Made by a program: the position numbers and the translations under genes. A stretch of 64,000 bases of DNA from Actinomycetaceae bacterium. Lineage in GTDB: Bacteria; Actinomycetota; Actinomycetes; Actinomycetales; Actinomycetaceae. The notes beneath the pieces are model-generated. The model worked only from the letters and a program-made list of their open reading frames with translations. It did no database searches and was not told where the DNA came from. Below, one piece after another: positions 50,003 through 59,894 of this stretch. Within the stretch, counting starts at the first letter, position 1. Each line of letters opens with the position of its first letter. The stretch covers positions 372,001 to 436,000 of the forward strand of contig JAQYDG010000004.1 of the NCBI GenBank assembly GCA_028724265.1, in the 5' to 3' direction.

Positions 50003-51208
50003 TCACGATAAGCACCGCATCTGTGCCGTACCTGGCACTTCTACGGCTCGTACCGCGCTGGTATCGATGGTGACACCGTAGCCCTGTGTGAGCGGAACCT
50101 TTGCGAAGCCGTGGCGATACTCAAGGGGACTCGTCACAATATCCATCTTCAGGTAGTGGCGAGGATCCGATAGGTCTCCTGGAAAATCGAACGGGTAGAG
50201 GTATGCGAGCTGGAGGATGAGGGCTCTGCCAAGGCTCGATTCGTACATGCCTCCCAGCCACGAACGTACACCTGCGTGCCGGGCGGCCTCAGCCACGCTC
50301 AGCGCGGCAACGATGCCACCACAACGGGCTGGTTTCACATTCACCACGTCGATGGCTCCCAGTTCAACAGCGGTGTGCATATCCTGAGGCGTGCACACTG
50401 CTTCGTCCAGACACACCGGAGTCGCAATCTGGCTTCGCAAACGCGCATGCGCCACAAGATCGTGGGCGGGGAAAGGCTCTTCGATCAGGCTGACGTTCCA
50501 CGCGTCGAGAGCGCGCAGCGCGGCCATATCATCGACTCGGTCAGGGTCGTACGCGCCGTTCGCGTCAACGAAGAGTGCGAGGTCGGGAAACTGCTTGCGG
50601 CACGCAGCTACCGGCTGCACATCCCACCCTGGCCGTATTTTCAATTTGACTCGCTGGTAGCCCTCTGCCACGGCCTGCCCCACAGCGTCGAGCGTGCGGC
50701 TCACAGAGGACTGAATACCGATACTGATACCGACTGGAACCCACTGGCCGCTTCCATCAGCCTCAGCGGGGCGTTCAGTGGCACTCCCGGCTAAGTCTCG
50801 TGTCGGTTGTTCGCGCAGATCCGCACAGCTTTCCGCAACAGCCTGAGCAATAGAGATACCCCGCTCACTCGCCCACGCATCCCACAGAGCCTCTTCCACA
50901 GCAGCCTTCGCGGCAAAGTTGCGTTTGACGCTCGCTAACCTCTGCAGGGCAGCAACTGGATCGGAATCGTCATGCCCAGCCAAGAGCGGCACGAGGTCGT
51001 CCAGGATGACGCGCATTGCACCGAAGAGCGTCTCCTCTGTATACCACGGGTGATCGAATGAGGAGATTTCTGCGTAACCGACTGCTCCGCCGCGCAGCGT
51101 GAGCTGCAGCAGACCAATACGCCTGATGTCCATGCTCCCCCAGGCAGTGACGAGAGGAGCCACAAGCGGCAGAGCAAGAAGCCGCACACTGGCAGATTCC
51201 ACGATCAT
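50003..51208 (-). CDS. menC: o-Succinylbenzoate synthase
   Basis: Dehydrates SHCHC to o-succinylbenzoate in menaquinone synthesis. Enolase-superfamily barrel, 401 residues: base Lys in RVKLKIRPGW, metal ligands in FVDANG, LIEEPF and CLDEAV, and the second Lys in VNVKPARCGG. The ATG overlaps the menH stop by 4 nt. Last gene of the aro-men operon in this window. Confidence 0.92.
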   Translation of the reverse strand: MIVESASVRLLALPLVAPLVTAWGSMDIRRIGLLQLTLRGGAVGYAEISSFDHPWYTEETLFGAMRVILDDLVPLLAGHDDSDPVAALQRLASVKRNFAAKAAVEEALWDAWASERGISIAQAVAESCADLREQPTRDLAGSATERPAEADGSGQWVPVGISIGIQSSVSRTLDAVGQAVAEGYQRVKLKIRPGWDVQPVAACRKQFPDLALFVDANGAYDPDRVDDMAALRALDAWNVSLIEEPFPAHDLVAHARLRSQIATPVCLDEAVCTPQDMHTAVELGAIDVVNVKPARCGGIVAALSVAEAARHAGVRSWLGGMYESSLGRALILQLAYLYPFDFPGDLSDPRHYLKMDIVTSPLEYRHGFAKVPLTQGYGVTIDTSAVRAVEVPGTAQMRCLS

Positions 51209-52152
51209 TGTTCCTCGCCTACTTCCTGGCCTCCGCCTACCTCCTGGCTATCGGCTCTTCTCTCGCCCTCGTCAATTTGAGCGCCACGACCCATCACAAG
51301 ATCCTGCGGCTGTGCCACATGCTGATCGATCCACGGTGAGACCACCTGAGCAACAGCGCCGGGATCTTCCACATGAACATTGTGTCCACGCCCAGGCACC
51401 GAGACGAACGTTGCCCCGGCAACTGCTGCGCAAAGACGCCGCCCGATCTCGTGGTATTTCTTATCCTCGGCACCGTTCAGGTACAGGAGTGGCACGCTCA
51501 GGCCAGGCAGATCATCCCACAAGGAGGCTTGTATCCCCGTACCTGAATATCGCAGGCTCGACGCAAGTCCGTGTGGGGTCTGCGTCAGACGCGACCTCCG
51601 TATCTGCTGCTGTACGCTGCTCGGCAGCTGGTGTTGCGAGGCAAAGAGGGGAATGTTTTCCCAATAGTTCACAAATTCTTCGATGGATTCCGCCTCGACC
51701 TCCCCGGCAAGGCCCTCGTCTTTGCGCCGCCGTGCAGCGCGTTGCGCACTATCGGCAATCCCTGCTGTGCTCGATTCCAGGATAAGAGCCGAGATCGGCG
51801 CCTGCGGATGTTGAACGACCCATGTGAGAGCGACGCGCCCTCCCATCGAGTAGCCGTAGAGAATAAATGATCCCTGGATCAGAGCGGCGGTCGCTTCCGA
51901 TAAATCTGAGGCCATCGAAGGCAGCGAGTAGCGCACCGGTTCGGCGTCCACCGTGCTACTCCCATGGCCAAGAAGGTCAAACACGAGCCAGCGGAACTGC
52001 GGCATCGCGGCAGCGAGTGAACGAAAATCTGCGCCACGCCCGGTAAAACCGTGGAGCGCCACAATGGGCGGAAGCGACCCAGCGCCTGACGAATCAGCCG
52101 AGCCGAGCCACTCGTAGTGGTAGTGGATACCGTGAAGAGAGATCGTGGGCAT
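51205..52152 (-). CDS. menH: SHCHC synthase (MenH-like alpha/beta hydrolase)
   Basis: Alpha/beta hydrolase fold, 315 residues. Motifs: LHGFTGRGADF (oxyanion region), LLGHGSS, nucleophile Ser102 in GYSMGG and catalytic His in GRGHNVHVEDP. It eliminates pyruvate from SEPHCHC between MenD and MenC. A polar tail of about 30 residues includes a QEVGGGQEVGEEQ repeat coded by imperfect tandem 18-bp DNA. Position between menD and menC supports MenH over a general esterase. Confidence 0.88.
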   Translation of the reverse strand: MPTISLHGIHYHYEWLGSADSSGAGSLPPIVALHGFTGRGADFRSLAAAMPQFRWLVFDLLGHGSSTVDAEPVRYSLPSMASDLSEATAALIQGSFILYGYSMGGRVALTWVVQHPQAPISALILESSTAGIADSAQRAARRRKDEGLAGEVEAESIEEFVNYWENIPLFASQHQLPSSVQQQIRRSRLTQTPHGLASSLRYSGTGIQASLWDDLPGLSVPLLYLNGAEDKKYHEIGRRLCAAVAGATFVSVPGRGHNVHVEDPGAVAQVVSPWIDQHVAQPQDLVMGRGAQIDEGERRADSQEVGGGQEVGEEQ

Positions 52153-52153
52153 G

Positions 52154-53960
52154 TCACTCCTTCACCTGACAATCAGGGTGAGTAGCGTGATCGTGAATCA
52201 GCCTCGTGCATGCGAGGGCGATATCCGCACACACTGTCTGCATGACGTGCACATCGTCACTGATAGTCGAGCTCACCTCGACGATACGCAGACCTTGCTC
52301 CCTCGTGTTGTGGCGCAGAGCGTGGCGCAGCTCGTCGAGCGTTGTGGGATGAGAATACTCAGCACGATAGACCGAGGCCACCGAGCGAATATCCATCGTC
52401 AACGGGGTTTGAAACAGAGCGCCAAATTCGTCATCGTTCAGGCGTGCTTGCTGCAAGAAAGCGAAAATACCGCCGCCATTGTTGTTCAGAACCACCACGG
52501 TGAGGGGTAGATGATAGCGAGCTGCTACTTCAAGGCCGTTCATATCGTGGAAAAAACCGAGGTCTCCGGTCAGGAAATACGTCGGGACGTCCGGGCGTGT
52601 GCACGCCACTCCGCACGCAGTAGAGATCATGCCGTCAATACCGTTCAGGCCACGGTTGGCCATGTAGGTGATGCCCGCCCGTCGCGGTGCATAGCGGTCA
52701 ACGTGGCGAATCGCGTTGGAATTTGCCAGGACAATGTTGCTCCCCTCACGCACAGATTCCGTGAGCGCAACCGAAGCAGAGCTGTGGTGAAGTGTGTTCA
52801 CGAGGCTTGAGTGAGCAAGAACATCATTCACCAGGGTATCCATACGCTGCCATACTGCCTGCCAGGTGGGAGGCGCTGCAGATAGCTGCACATGCGCTGC
52901 ATGGGCAAGTGCCTCTCCCCATGCCCGCACGCCCGAGGCATGCGCATCGATCAGAATGCGCGCACTCATCGTCTCGTCTTCCCGCAGACCCGCATTGTCG
53001 ATAAGGATCATCGCGGCATGGGACTGCTTCATCCACCTGACAACGCTCTTAGACACTGGAAGCCTGCCGACGCGCAGAATCACATCCGGCTCCAACGCGT
53101 CCAACAGAGCCTGCGACGCCTCCGATTCGTGCTGATAAAGCGCCGTGAACAGGATCTCTGCCCGTGCGCCACCAAGACCTGTACCAGCTGCAGCAACTGG
53201 CACGTTTGTGGCAGGATCCCCAATAATCGGCCAGCCGAGCCGTTGTGCAGCAGCCACCCATGCTTGCGCGTCCGCAACGTCAAGCATGCCACCGATGACG
53301 ACGACTCCGCGTTTACCGCTAATATCGTGGAAGATATCGCCTCCATCGACGCCCTGAGCATCCCAGCTCTGCGTACCAGGCGTCCTGACGCGGGAAAGTG
53401 CCGGCAGTGTCGCTTCTGGGTCAGGAAGAAGAGGATCGCGGAGAGGAACGTTGATCTGCACCGGTCCGGATGGAGACTCTACAGCCCGCGCACTGATCTG
53501 GCGCGCATTCCAATACGCGTACTGGATCATCTGTTCAGAATCGTCTGCGACGGCCAGGGAGAGCTTGCTTGACGTGGCTCCCGTAGAGGTTGTCTTGATC
53601 CATCGTTTGAGCAGCGCCCACGCGATGCAACTCTGGCGGACGGTCAGCTGTGAGGATCACCAGGGGGACGCGTGCTGCCTGTGCTTCGCAGACCGCAGGA
53701 AAGTAATTGGCTGCTGCCGTCCCGGATGTGCAGATGAGCACCACGGGATCGTGTGTTACTTTTGCCATGCCAAGTGCGAAGAATGCTGCGGAGCGCTCGT
53801 CAACATCCACGAAGCACTCCACGTCCGGATCCCGATACGCCACGAGTGCCAGCGGCGTGGATCTCGAGCCCGGGCTGATCACGGCGCGCCGTACGCCAGA
53901 GTCCTTGAGTCCCGCAAAAAGCGCGAGCAGATACTCCGTCTTAGCCCACTGCTTCACCAC
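52154..53960 (-). pseudogene. menD: MenD (SEPHCHC synthase) interrupted by a one-base frameshift
   Basis: Thiamine-diphosphate enzyme adding 2-oxoglutarate to isochorismate. The N-terminal third (53960 to about 53565) reads [43 protein letters not shown] (the cofactor Glu) and [19 protein letters not shown], then YGSHVKQ, then runs into a stop at 53535. The rest (from about 53563 to 52154) is in another frame, with [25 protein letters not shown] and the ThDP motif GDLGFFHDMNGLEV, NNNGGGIF. Removing one base from the AAGCAAGC repeat at about 53563-53570 joins the halves into about 601 residues with no other stop. Both halves are well preserved, so it is a recent mutation or a sequencing error. 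The start lies 20 nt inside menF. Confidence 0.88.
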
Positions 53961-55518
53961 ATGCCTCCTTCAACGCGCGAATAATCGGCCGCAGTTTTAT
54001 TGCTGTCTCGTTCCACTCCTCAGCAGGATCAGACTCAGGCACAATGCCGCAGCCGGCGTAGGCACGCGCGTCTGTGCCATCCACAAGCGCCGACCGGATC
54101 CCGACTGCGTACTCACCAACGTCCTTCTGCGGTCGCCACCACCCCACAGGACCTCCAAAGAGACCCCGCGTCTCGTGTTCATGAGTCCGCAGCCATGCGA
54201 GAGCCTCCTGCTGAGGTGCTCCTGCGAGCGCAGGTGTAGGGTGCAGGGCATCTAATACCTGCAGAAAGGGAATACCTGGGCGCCGTTCTCCTTCGATTCG
54301 CACCGCCAGATGCTGAATATCCCGATTTTTCAGGACGTCACGTTCACTTGCCCGAACAGAACCGGCGGAAAACTGAGCAATCACTCCCTTGATAAAGTCC
54401 ACAACGAATTGATGCTCCCCGATGTTCTTGCTGGAATGACGAAGCTGCTGCTCGATTCTGGCGTCGGCCTCGTCATCCTCTCCACGCGGTGCACTGCCGG
54501 CAATACACGCACTGGCGAAAATTGACGGGGTAGCCAATAAGAGACGCTCAGGCGTTGCACCTACGAATGCCCGCCTACCATCACTCAGACAGAAAACGTA
54601 GGTATCCGACTGCCCACGCAGCAAACCGCTGACCACCCGAGGGATAGAAATCGCGGAACCAGCGTGGATCTGCACCGAACGTGCGACCACGATTTTCTGC
54701 AGCGGCGAGGCGGACGATCTCTCCATCTGCTGTGCTCCCCGAACCAGATCCGGCCACCGGTCTTGTGAATGCACAGTCACCGAAACCGTACGATCCGTCC
54801 TGGTGTCCTGCCTGTTATCGCTTCCCAGGATGCGACCGAGCGATCTGTTCGCGCTTTCGTGCCCGGTGAGCAAGGGTGCTCGTGTTTCTTTCAGCGGTGT
54901 TTCATCGTGTTGACCATGCCCCGCGCTGCCAGGAGACTCACGCCGATGGACGAGTACAGAACTCCATGCAGCGCGAGGATTCGCCAGAACATCGCGCCGT
55001 TCTGATTCAGTGAGCTCACACATATTGATCGTGACCGTGACGGTGTGGACTGCCTGTGCACTGCCCTGCCAACAAACGGAGGGCACAAAGAAAAATCCGT
55101 TACCAAAGTCCCCCCACTCTGCTCCCGCGCCATCAGGCTGCGAGGAATCGACTGTGCCGTCAAAAGGAAAACTTCCGAGCCCCACTAATCCCATGGGACG
55201 AGTCGGATCATCCTCAAGCCCATCCAGAAAGAGTTCGCAGGTGCGCTGGCTCTGGGCAGTCGGCTCCTGAGTGTCTACCGGGCGCCGCGGGATCGCACGA
55301 CCTCCATGAACGCGTCCTTCATCTGGAATCCGCGCTTCTCGGCGTTGAGCGCCCACGCCAAGGATTCGCACATCGCCACCCGGATTTTGCCAAAACATTG
55401 CGGGATCCCCGGCTTCCACGTATGCCTCAGCTTCCGGCCACGAACCATCCCATCGACCGGTGATGCTCAGCAGGCCAGCCGTGAAAGGCTCTACCTGTGA
55501 CGTCGTTGATTCTTGCAC
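53941..55518 (-). CDS. menF: Isochorismate synthase
   Basis: Converts chorismate to isochorismate. 525 residues with the C-terminal chorismate-binding domain: [19 protein letters not shown], the GSAPRG segment, [25 protein letters not shown] and [16 protein letters not shown], and the Mg-binding Glu region [13 protein letters not shown]. The N-terminal 200 residues are the variable domain. The GTG at 55518 follows AAGGGAAGGG; ATG at 55566 is an alternative. Menaquinone rather than siderophore role is inferred from neighbours. Confidence 0.92.
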   Translation of the reverse strand: MQESTTSQVEPFTAGLLSITGRWDGSWPEAEAYVEAGDPAMFWQNPGGDVRILGVGAQRREARIPDEGRVHGGRAIPRRPVDTQEPTAQSQRTCELFLDGLEDDPTRPMGLVGLGSFPFDGTVDSSQPDGAGAEWGDFGNGFFFVPSVCWQGSAQAVHTVTVTINMCELTESERRDVLANPRAAWSSVLVHRRESPGSAGHGQHDETPLKETRAPLLTGHESANRSLGRILGSDNRQDTRTDRTVSVTVHSQDRWPDLVRGAQQMERSSASPLQKIVVARSVQIHAGSAISIPRVVSGLLRGQSDTYVFCLSDGRRAFVGATPERLLLATPSIFASACIAGSAPRGEDDEADARIEQQLRHSSKNIGEHQFVVDFIKGVIAQFSAGSVRASERDVLKNRDIQHLAVRIEGERRPGIPFLQVLDALHPTPALAGAPQQEALAWLRTHEHETRGLFGGPVGWWRPQKDVGEYAVGIRSALVDGTDARAYAGCGIVPESDPAEEWNETAIKLRPIIRALKEACGEAVG

Positions 55519-55663
55519 GCGTTCCCTTCCCTTCCACACGCGTCGTCTTCCCTCTCCAGTATTCATCCCATTCCGTGCACGCGCACTTACGTAGCGGCGG
55601 ACTGCCCGAACTGGAAGTGCAGTCGTCCCATCTTCGTGCACGTAGCCGGCCAATGCGAGTGCA

Positions 55664-57118
55664 CTAGCGAGGCTGCACATGCAGACGAATGCCGAGTTCG
55701 GCGATATCCTGCCAAAATCCTGGATAGCTCTTTTTCACGCAGCGAAAACCGCGCAGGCGCCCGCCAAACTTCGTCAGAACGAGAGCCAGAGCCATCGCAA
55801 CACGGTGATCGTGATGCGCGCAGAGCGTGCGGCTGGGCGGATGGATACCAGCGACAATTGTCACCGCGTCCTGGCTTTCCGTTGCCTGCACACCACAGGC
55901 ACTCAGCTCCTGAAGCATCGTGCTGACGCGGTCTGACTCTTTCACGCGCAGCCGGCGCACACCCACGAACTGTGCACCGTTCGTCATGGCTGCCAGCACA
56001 AAGAGCACGGGACCGAGATCCGGAGTTTGCGATAAGTCGATTATTGGATCGGGTTCTGTGAGCATGTGGGCAAGATCGGCGAAAGCGGCGTCACCCTGAC
56101 GCGTATGCTCGGGCAAACCCTGGATATCTATGTCGCTGCCCAACAGATTCATCGCAAAAAACACTGCCGCCTGCGAAAAATCACCGGGAACATACTCGTC
56201 CACTGACTGCGCATGTTGGGCGCCCGGAATAGACACATGAGTTGAATCTTCCCATCGACTCTGAACGCCGCTGAACGAGAGCACCTGACGCGTCAGATCA
56301 ATGTAACTGCGGCTTTCGACCGATCCTGCGAGCGTGAGCACTGAATCAGATTCCAGGAAAGGCAAAGCGAAGAGCAGGCCGGAGATGAACTGACTGGATA
56401 CATCCGCCGCCACCTGAATATTCCCTGGCTTCAGAGACCCTTGAACCGTCAAAGAGTGCTCCCTTCGCTGCCAAACGAGTCCTTGACGTGCACACAGCTC
56501 CTCGTAGACACCCAGCGGACGGGCAAATAACGACGCGGCTCCGCGAAACTCCGTCGGCAGAGGGCTCAGCAGCGCAATCGGGATAAAGAACCGCAGGGTG
56601 CTTCCACTCTCGCCGCATTCCAACACGCGATGACGTGCAAACGGTAATGCCAGGCGGCTGGAGCTCAACAGCGCGCTGTCCCTCACACCGGCACCCACAC
56701 CTTCAATAGTCACGTCGCAACGATGGTCGCGGTTACCTGCTCCAGAACCAGATCCCTCAACGATATCGATCTGCGCACCGAGAGCCTGAGAACATGCCAA
56801 AGTGGCACGAATATCGTCACTCAGATCCACACCACGTACATAGCTGCGCCCTGTAGCCAGGCTCGCTGCCACGATAAGTCGATGAGCAACAGATTTCGAT
56901 GGCGGCACGCGTACCCGCCCATGCGCTGTACCAGGCTCCACGACGAGGACGTCACGATCGAGAGCCTCTGCTGAGCGTGTCTCTTCCGATGCTTCGTCCC
57001 GCATATTATCTAGCTTCGGCTTTTCTAGCTTCGGCATGGGCGTCAGAGTCAGACCGGGCTTCGGGCTCGGCATGGGCGTCGTTTCTTCCTGCGCGTGCAT
57101 CGGCTTTGGGATCAGCAT
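55664..57118 (-). CDS. aroA: 3-Phosphoshikimate 1-carboxyvinyltransferase (EPSP synthase)
   Basis: Joins shikimate 3-phosphate and PEP. 484 residues from the ATG at 57118, AGGGG about 10 nt upstream. The core starts about residue 55: RVPPSKSVAHRLIVAASLA, SDDIRATL, ECGESGSTLRFF, RPLGVYEEL, SSQFISGLLFALP, and VKESDRVSTM, HHDHRVAMALAL. The first 50 residues are Pro/Lys/Met-rich and coded by repetitive DNA (GGCATGGGCGTC twice near 57030-57080). The text resembles Firmicutes-type AroA. Overlaps the aroE-aroK gene by 7 nt. Confidence 0.93.
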   Translation of the reverse strand: MLIPKPMHAQEETTPMPSPKPGLTLTPMPKLEKPKLDNMRDEASEETRSAEALDRDVLVVEPGTAHGRVRVPPSKSVAHRLIVAASLATGRSYVRGVDLSDDIRATLACSQALGAQIDIVEGSGSGAGNRDHRCDVTIEGVGAGVRDSALLSSSRLALPFARHRVLECGESGSTLRFFIPIALLSPLPTEFRGAASLFARPLGVYEELCARQGLVWQRREHSLTVQGSLKPGNIQVAADVSSQFISGLLFALPFLESDSVLTLAGSVESRSYIDLTRQVLSFSGVQSRWEDSTHVSIPGAQHAQSVDEYVPGDFSQAAVFFAMNLLGSDIDIQGLPEHTRQGDAAFADLAHMLTEPDPIIDLSQTPDLGPVLFVLAAMTNGAQFVGVRRLRVKESDRVSTMLQELSACGVQATESQDAVTIVAGIHPPSRTLCAHHDHRVAMALALVLTKFGGRLRGFRCVKKSYPGFWQDIAELGIRLHVQPR

Positions 57119-58452
57119 GGAGCGCTTTCCCCTGCCCAACGCTTCACAAAATTCGCCGTGGTGTCCTCAGGATGTGCGGATTCTTCCACCACTGCGTCAG
57201 CCACCGAGCGGTACAAGGGCATACGCTCAGCTTCTAAGGCGGCAAGTTTGGCTCTGGAATCAGCTAAGGGACGAGTATCGCTAACCACGAACGTATCGAG
57301 CGGGCGATCTAATAAGAACAGCTTTCCGTTCACCTTCAAGCGCCGCACGCTTTCGTGACGCAATACTGTGCCGCCTCCGCACGCGATAACGATGCCGTTA
57401 CGGGTCGAGAGCTCCGCCACAAGTTCCGCTTCCTTCTGACGAAAATACGCCTCGCCTTTGCGATCGAACACGCTGCGGACACTCATTCCTTCCCGCGCCT
57501 CAATTTCTTCGTCGATGTCGATACACGTTCGACCCAGTGCGTCAGCGATGGCATGTCCTTGCGTCGTTTTGCCGACGCCCGGCATTCCAATCAACACGAT
57601 ATTCGCTTTGCTGCGCCACACTGTATCCGTGATGGTGCGGGCGGCATCCTGCGAGATCTCCGTGCGAAGGAAGAGCGAGGCAGCTGAAATTGCCTGCCCC
57701 ACGAGCATCCTCAACCCCGTGGCGACTCGAATGCCGCGCTCGGCAGCTGCAAGAACGAGTCGGGATCTCAACGGGGAATAGATCACGTCAACGACGCCTG
57801 TCAGATGCGGAAAATGGTCGATATCGACGGGGACGTCGTCAACGTCGGGATACATCCCGCACGGCGTGGCGTTGATCAGCACGTCTACTTCGTCGCCGCT
57901 CTCCTCGGCTTGCATGTAGCTGAGGTACTGCGCTGCCGACCCCTCAAGCATGACCTGTTGTTCCGAGTGTTGTCGGCTCAGGGATCGTTGTTCCACAGGT
58001 TGGTGCCGTTCGGGCGTCCTGCTGACGAAGACGACCGAGCGTGCACCTGCTGCGTGGGCAACATAGGCAGCCGTATGAGCCGTACCGCCTGTGCCGAGGA
58101 TCATCACCCGCGCACCAGCCAAGGAAATACCGGCGTGTTCAATGTCCATCGTCAAACCCGAAATATCGGTGTTTTCACCATAGAGCCCGCCTTCACGCCG
58201 AACAATCGTGTTGCACGTGCCGGTCTGCGCAACCGCCTGGCTCATATCGTTGAGAAACGCAAGCACCGCGCGCTTATGAGGGATCGTCACGTTAATGCCA
58301 CGGAAATCAGCCGATCGCATGAACGAATCGAGATCCTGAGGTGCCAGCGGATGGAGTTCGTAACTGTACGGCTGGGTGTGAGCAGCAATGGCGCGGTGAA
58401 TCTCTGGTGAGAAACTTTGAGCGAGAGGAAAACCGATCAGCCCACAATCCAC
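57112..58452 (-). CDS. aroE-aroK: Fused shikimate dehydrogenase-shikimate kinase
   Basis: Bifunctional protein (446 aa). Residues 1-275 are shikimate dehydrogenase: GFPLAQSFSPEIH, catalytic Lys60 in INVTIPHK, Asp96 in GENTDISG, NADP loop GTGGTA (120-125), NATPCGMYPD. Residues 283-446 are shikimate kinase: P-loop GMPGVGKTT (289-297), DIDEEIE with the Mg Asp pair (312/314), CGGGTV (358-363), LDRP (381-384) and RMPLYRSVAD. The two steps are consecutive in the shikimate pathway. The frame is continuous with no stop or start between domains. Gap to aroC is about 115 nt. Confidence 0.94.
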   Translation of the reverse strand: MDCGLIGFPLAQSFSPEIHRAIAAHTQPYSYELHPLAPQDLDSFMRSADFRGINVTIPHKRAVLAFLNDMSQAVAQTGTCNTIVRREGGLYGENTDISGLTMDIEHAGISLAGARVMILGTGGTAHTAAYVAHAAGARSVVFVSRTPERHQPVEQRSLSRQHSEQQVMLEGSAAQYLSYMQAEESGDEVDVLINATPCGMYPDVDDVPVDIDHFPHLTGVVDVIYSPLRSRLVLAAAERGIRVATGLRMLVGQAISAASLFLRTEISQDAARTITDTVWRSKANIVLIGMPGVGKTTQGHAIADALGRTCIDIDEEIEAREGMSVRSVFDRKGEAYFRQKEAELVAELSTRNGIVIACGGGTVLRHESVRRLKVNGKLFLLDRPLDTFVVSDTRPLADSRAKLAALEAERMPLYRSVADAVVEESAHPEDTTANFVKRWAGESAPC

Positions 58453-58568
58453 GATGTGTACCTCCTTCGACGGGTTCGATCACGACGCGTAGCTTCACAC
58501 AGCTGCACACCGTGTGAGCCGAATACGGTGTTCGCCTAGGTCTGGTGAGATGCGGCGAGCACGCACTT

Positions 58569-59696
58569 TCAGCGCAGTGTCGGGTGAGATGGATGCTCCG
58601 CCCACGAACGTTGTATGTCGCGCGTCATCAAGGCATCCAACACAACGATAGCAGTCACCGCGTCTTGGACTGCTCGACCTCGATGAATGACGGCAGGATC
58701 GTGCCGGCCTTTCAGACGCACCTGCACGTCTTTCCCCTCCACGAAGTTAACAGTGCTCTGGGAGTGATAAATGGATGGCGTCGGTTTGATCACCGTGCGA
58801 AAGACGATTGGCATACCGTTACTGATACCGCCGTTAATGCCGCCATTGTGATTGGATACCGTGACGGGTCTGCCTGCCTCCATGCGGAATGGGTCATTCG
58901 CCTCAGACCCCCTCATACCAGCAAACCCGAAACCGGAACCAAATGCCACACCTTTGACAGCTGGTATGGCGAAGAGTCCGTGGGCTAGCTGTGATTCGAG
59001 AGAATCGAAAAATGGATCGCCGACACCAGCCGGCACATGCGCAACAACCGTTTCGAGGATGCCACCAACAGAGTCACCATCCCTGGCCGCTGAAATAATC
59101 GCCTGCTGCATGCGCTCCCCAGCCTGCGAATCAAGAACGGGGAAAAGGCTCTGATCGAGGGTATCAATGTCCGAATCTATCGCATCGGTGCCCGTAGCGA
59201 AGGCACGATCGTCAATCCCAGCCAGTGCCGCAATATGTGTGCCCGCCTTGATTCCACGGTTCGCAAGAGCCATCGCCGCAAAAGCTCCTGCGGCAACGAG
59301 AGGCGCTGTGAGCCGCCCCGACGAATGACCCCCACCCCGATGATCGTTGAAGCCGAAGGACTTCACATAATTTGTCCAGTCGGCATGCCCTGGGCGAGCA
59401 ATTGCTTTCAGTACATCATAATCTTTGGAACGCACATCAGAGTTTGGGAAGACGATTCCGATTGCGGTTCCGGTTGTGTGGCCTCGGTACACGCCACTCA
59501 GGATTTTGGGAACATCAGGTTCATGACGCCCCGTTGAGATTCTGCCCCGCGCGCGCCGTTGATTTAGCTTCCGTTCAAGCAGTTCCTCGTCCACCACAAT
59601 TCCGGCAGGAAAACCGTCAATAACAGCACCGACTGCCGGCCCATGGCTTTCACCAAAAATCGCCACCTTCAGATTGCGACCAAAAATGTCAGGCAT
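58569..59696 (-). CDS. aroC: Chorismate synthase
   Basis: FMN-dependent last step of the shikimate pathway; 375 residues from the ATG at 59696 (GAGAGGATAGG before it; the frame extends to 59813 without homology). Marks: GRNLKVAIFGESHGPAVG, GRISTGRHEPD, RSKDYDVLKAIARPGHAD, FNDHRGGGHSSGRLTA, and the C-terminal HDPAVIHRGRAVQDAV. The N-terminal text is the type seen in Clostridia and related groups rather than the usual actinobacterial MLRW.TAGESHG. First gene of the aro-men operon. Confidence 0.94.
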   Translation of the reverse strand: MPDIFGRNLKVAIFGESHGPAVGAVIDGFPAGIVVDEELLERKLNQRRARGRISTGRHEPDVPKILSGVYRGHTTGTAIGIVFPNSDVRSKDYDVLKAIARPGHADWTNYVKSFGFNDHRGGGHSSGRLTAPLVAAGAFAAMALANRGIKAGTHIAALAGIDDRAFATGTDAIDSDIDTLDQSLFPVLDSQAGERMQQAIISAARDGDSVGGILETVVAHVPAGVGDPFFDSLESQLAHGLFAIPAVKGVAFGSGFGFAGMRGSEANDPFRMEAGRPVTVSNHNGGINGGISNGMPIVFRTVIKPTPSIYHSQSTVNFVEGKDVQVRLKGRHDPAVIHRGRAVQDAVTAIVVLDALMTRDIQRSWAEHPSHPTLR

Positions 59697-59894
59697 CCTA
59701 TCCTCTCCCTCTGAGCGCTCATCGTGGCTATTGTTCGCCTCGTCGGAACATATCCTCCCCTGATAATCTTCCCCTTCTTCGGGTGTTGGTGTGATCGTGG
59801 CGCCCCTACGCATCGCCGCACTCGCATCTACGGAAGGTACGTTCGCAGCGCCGCGCTCTCCTGCACCGATTCATGCTCCAGTACGGTGCTGGAT

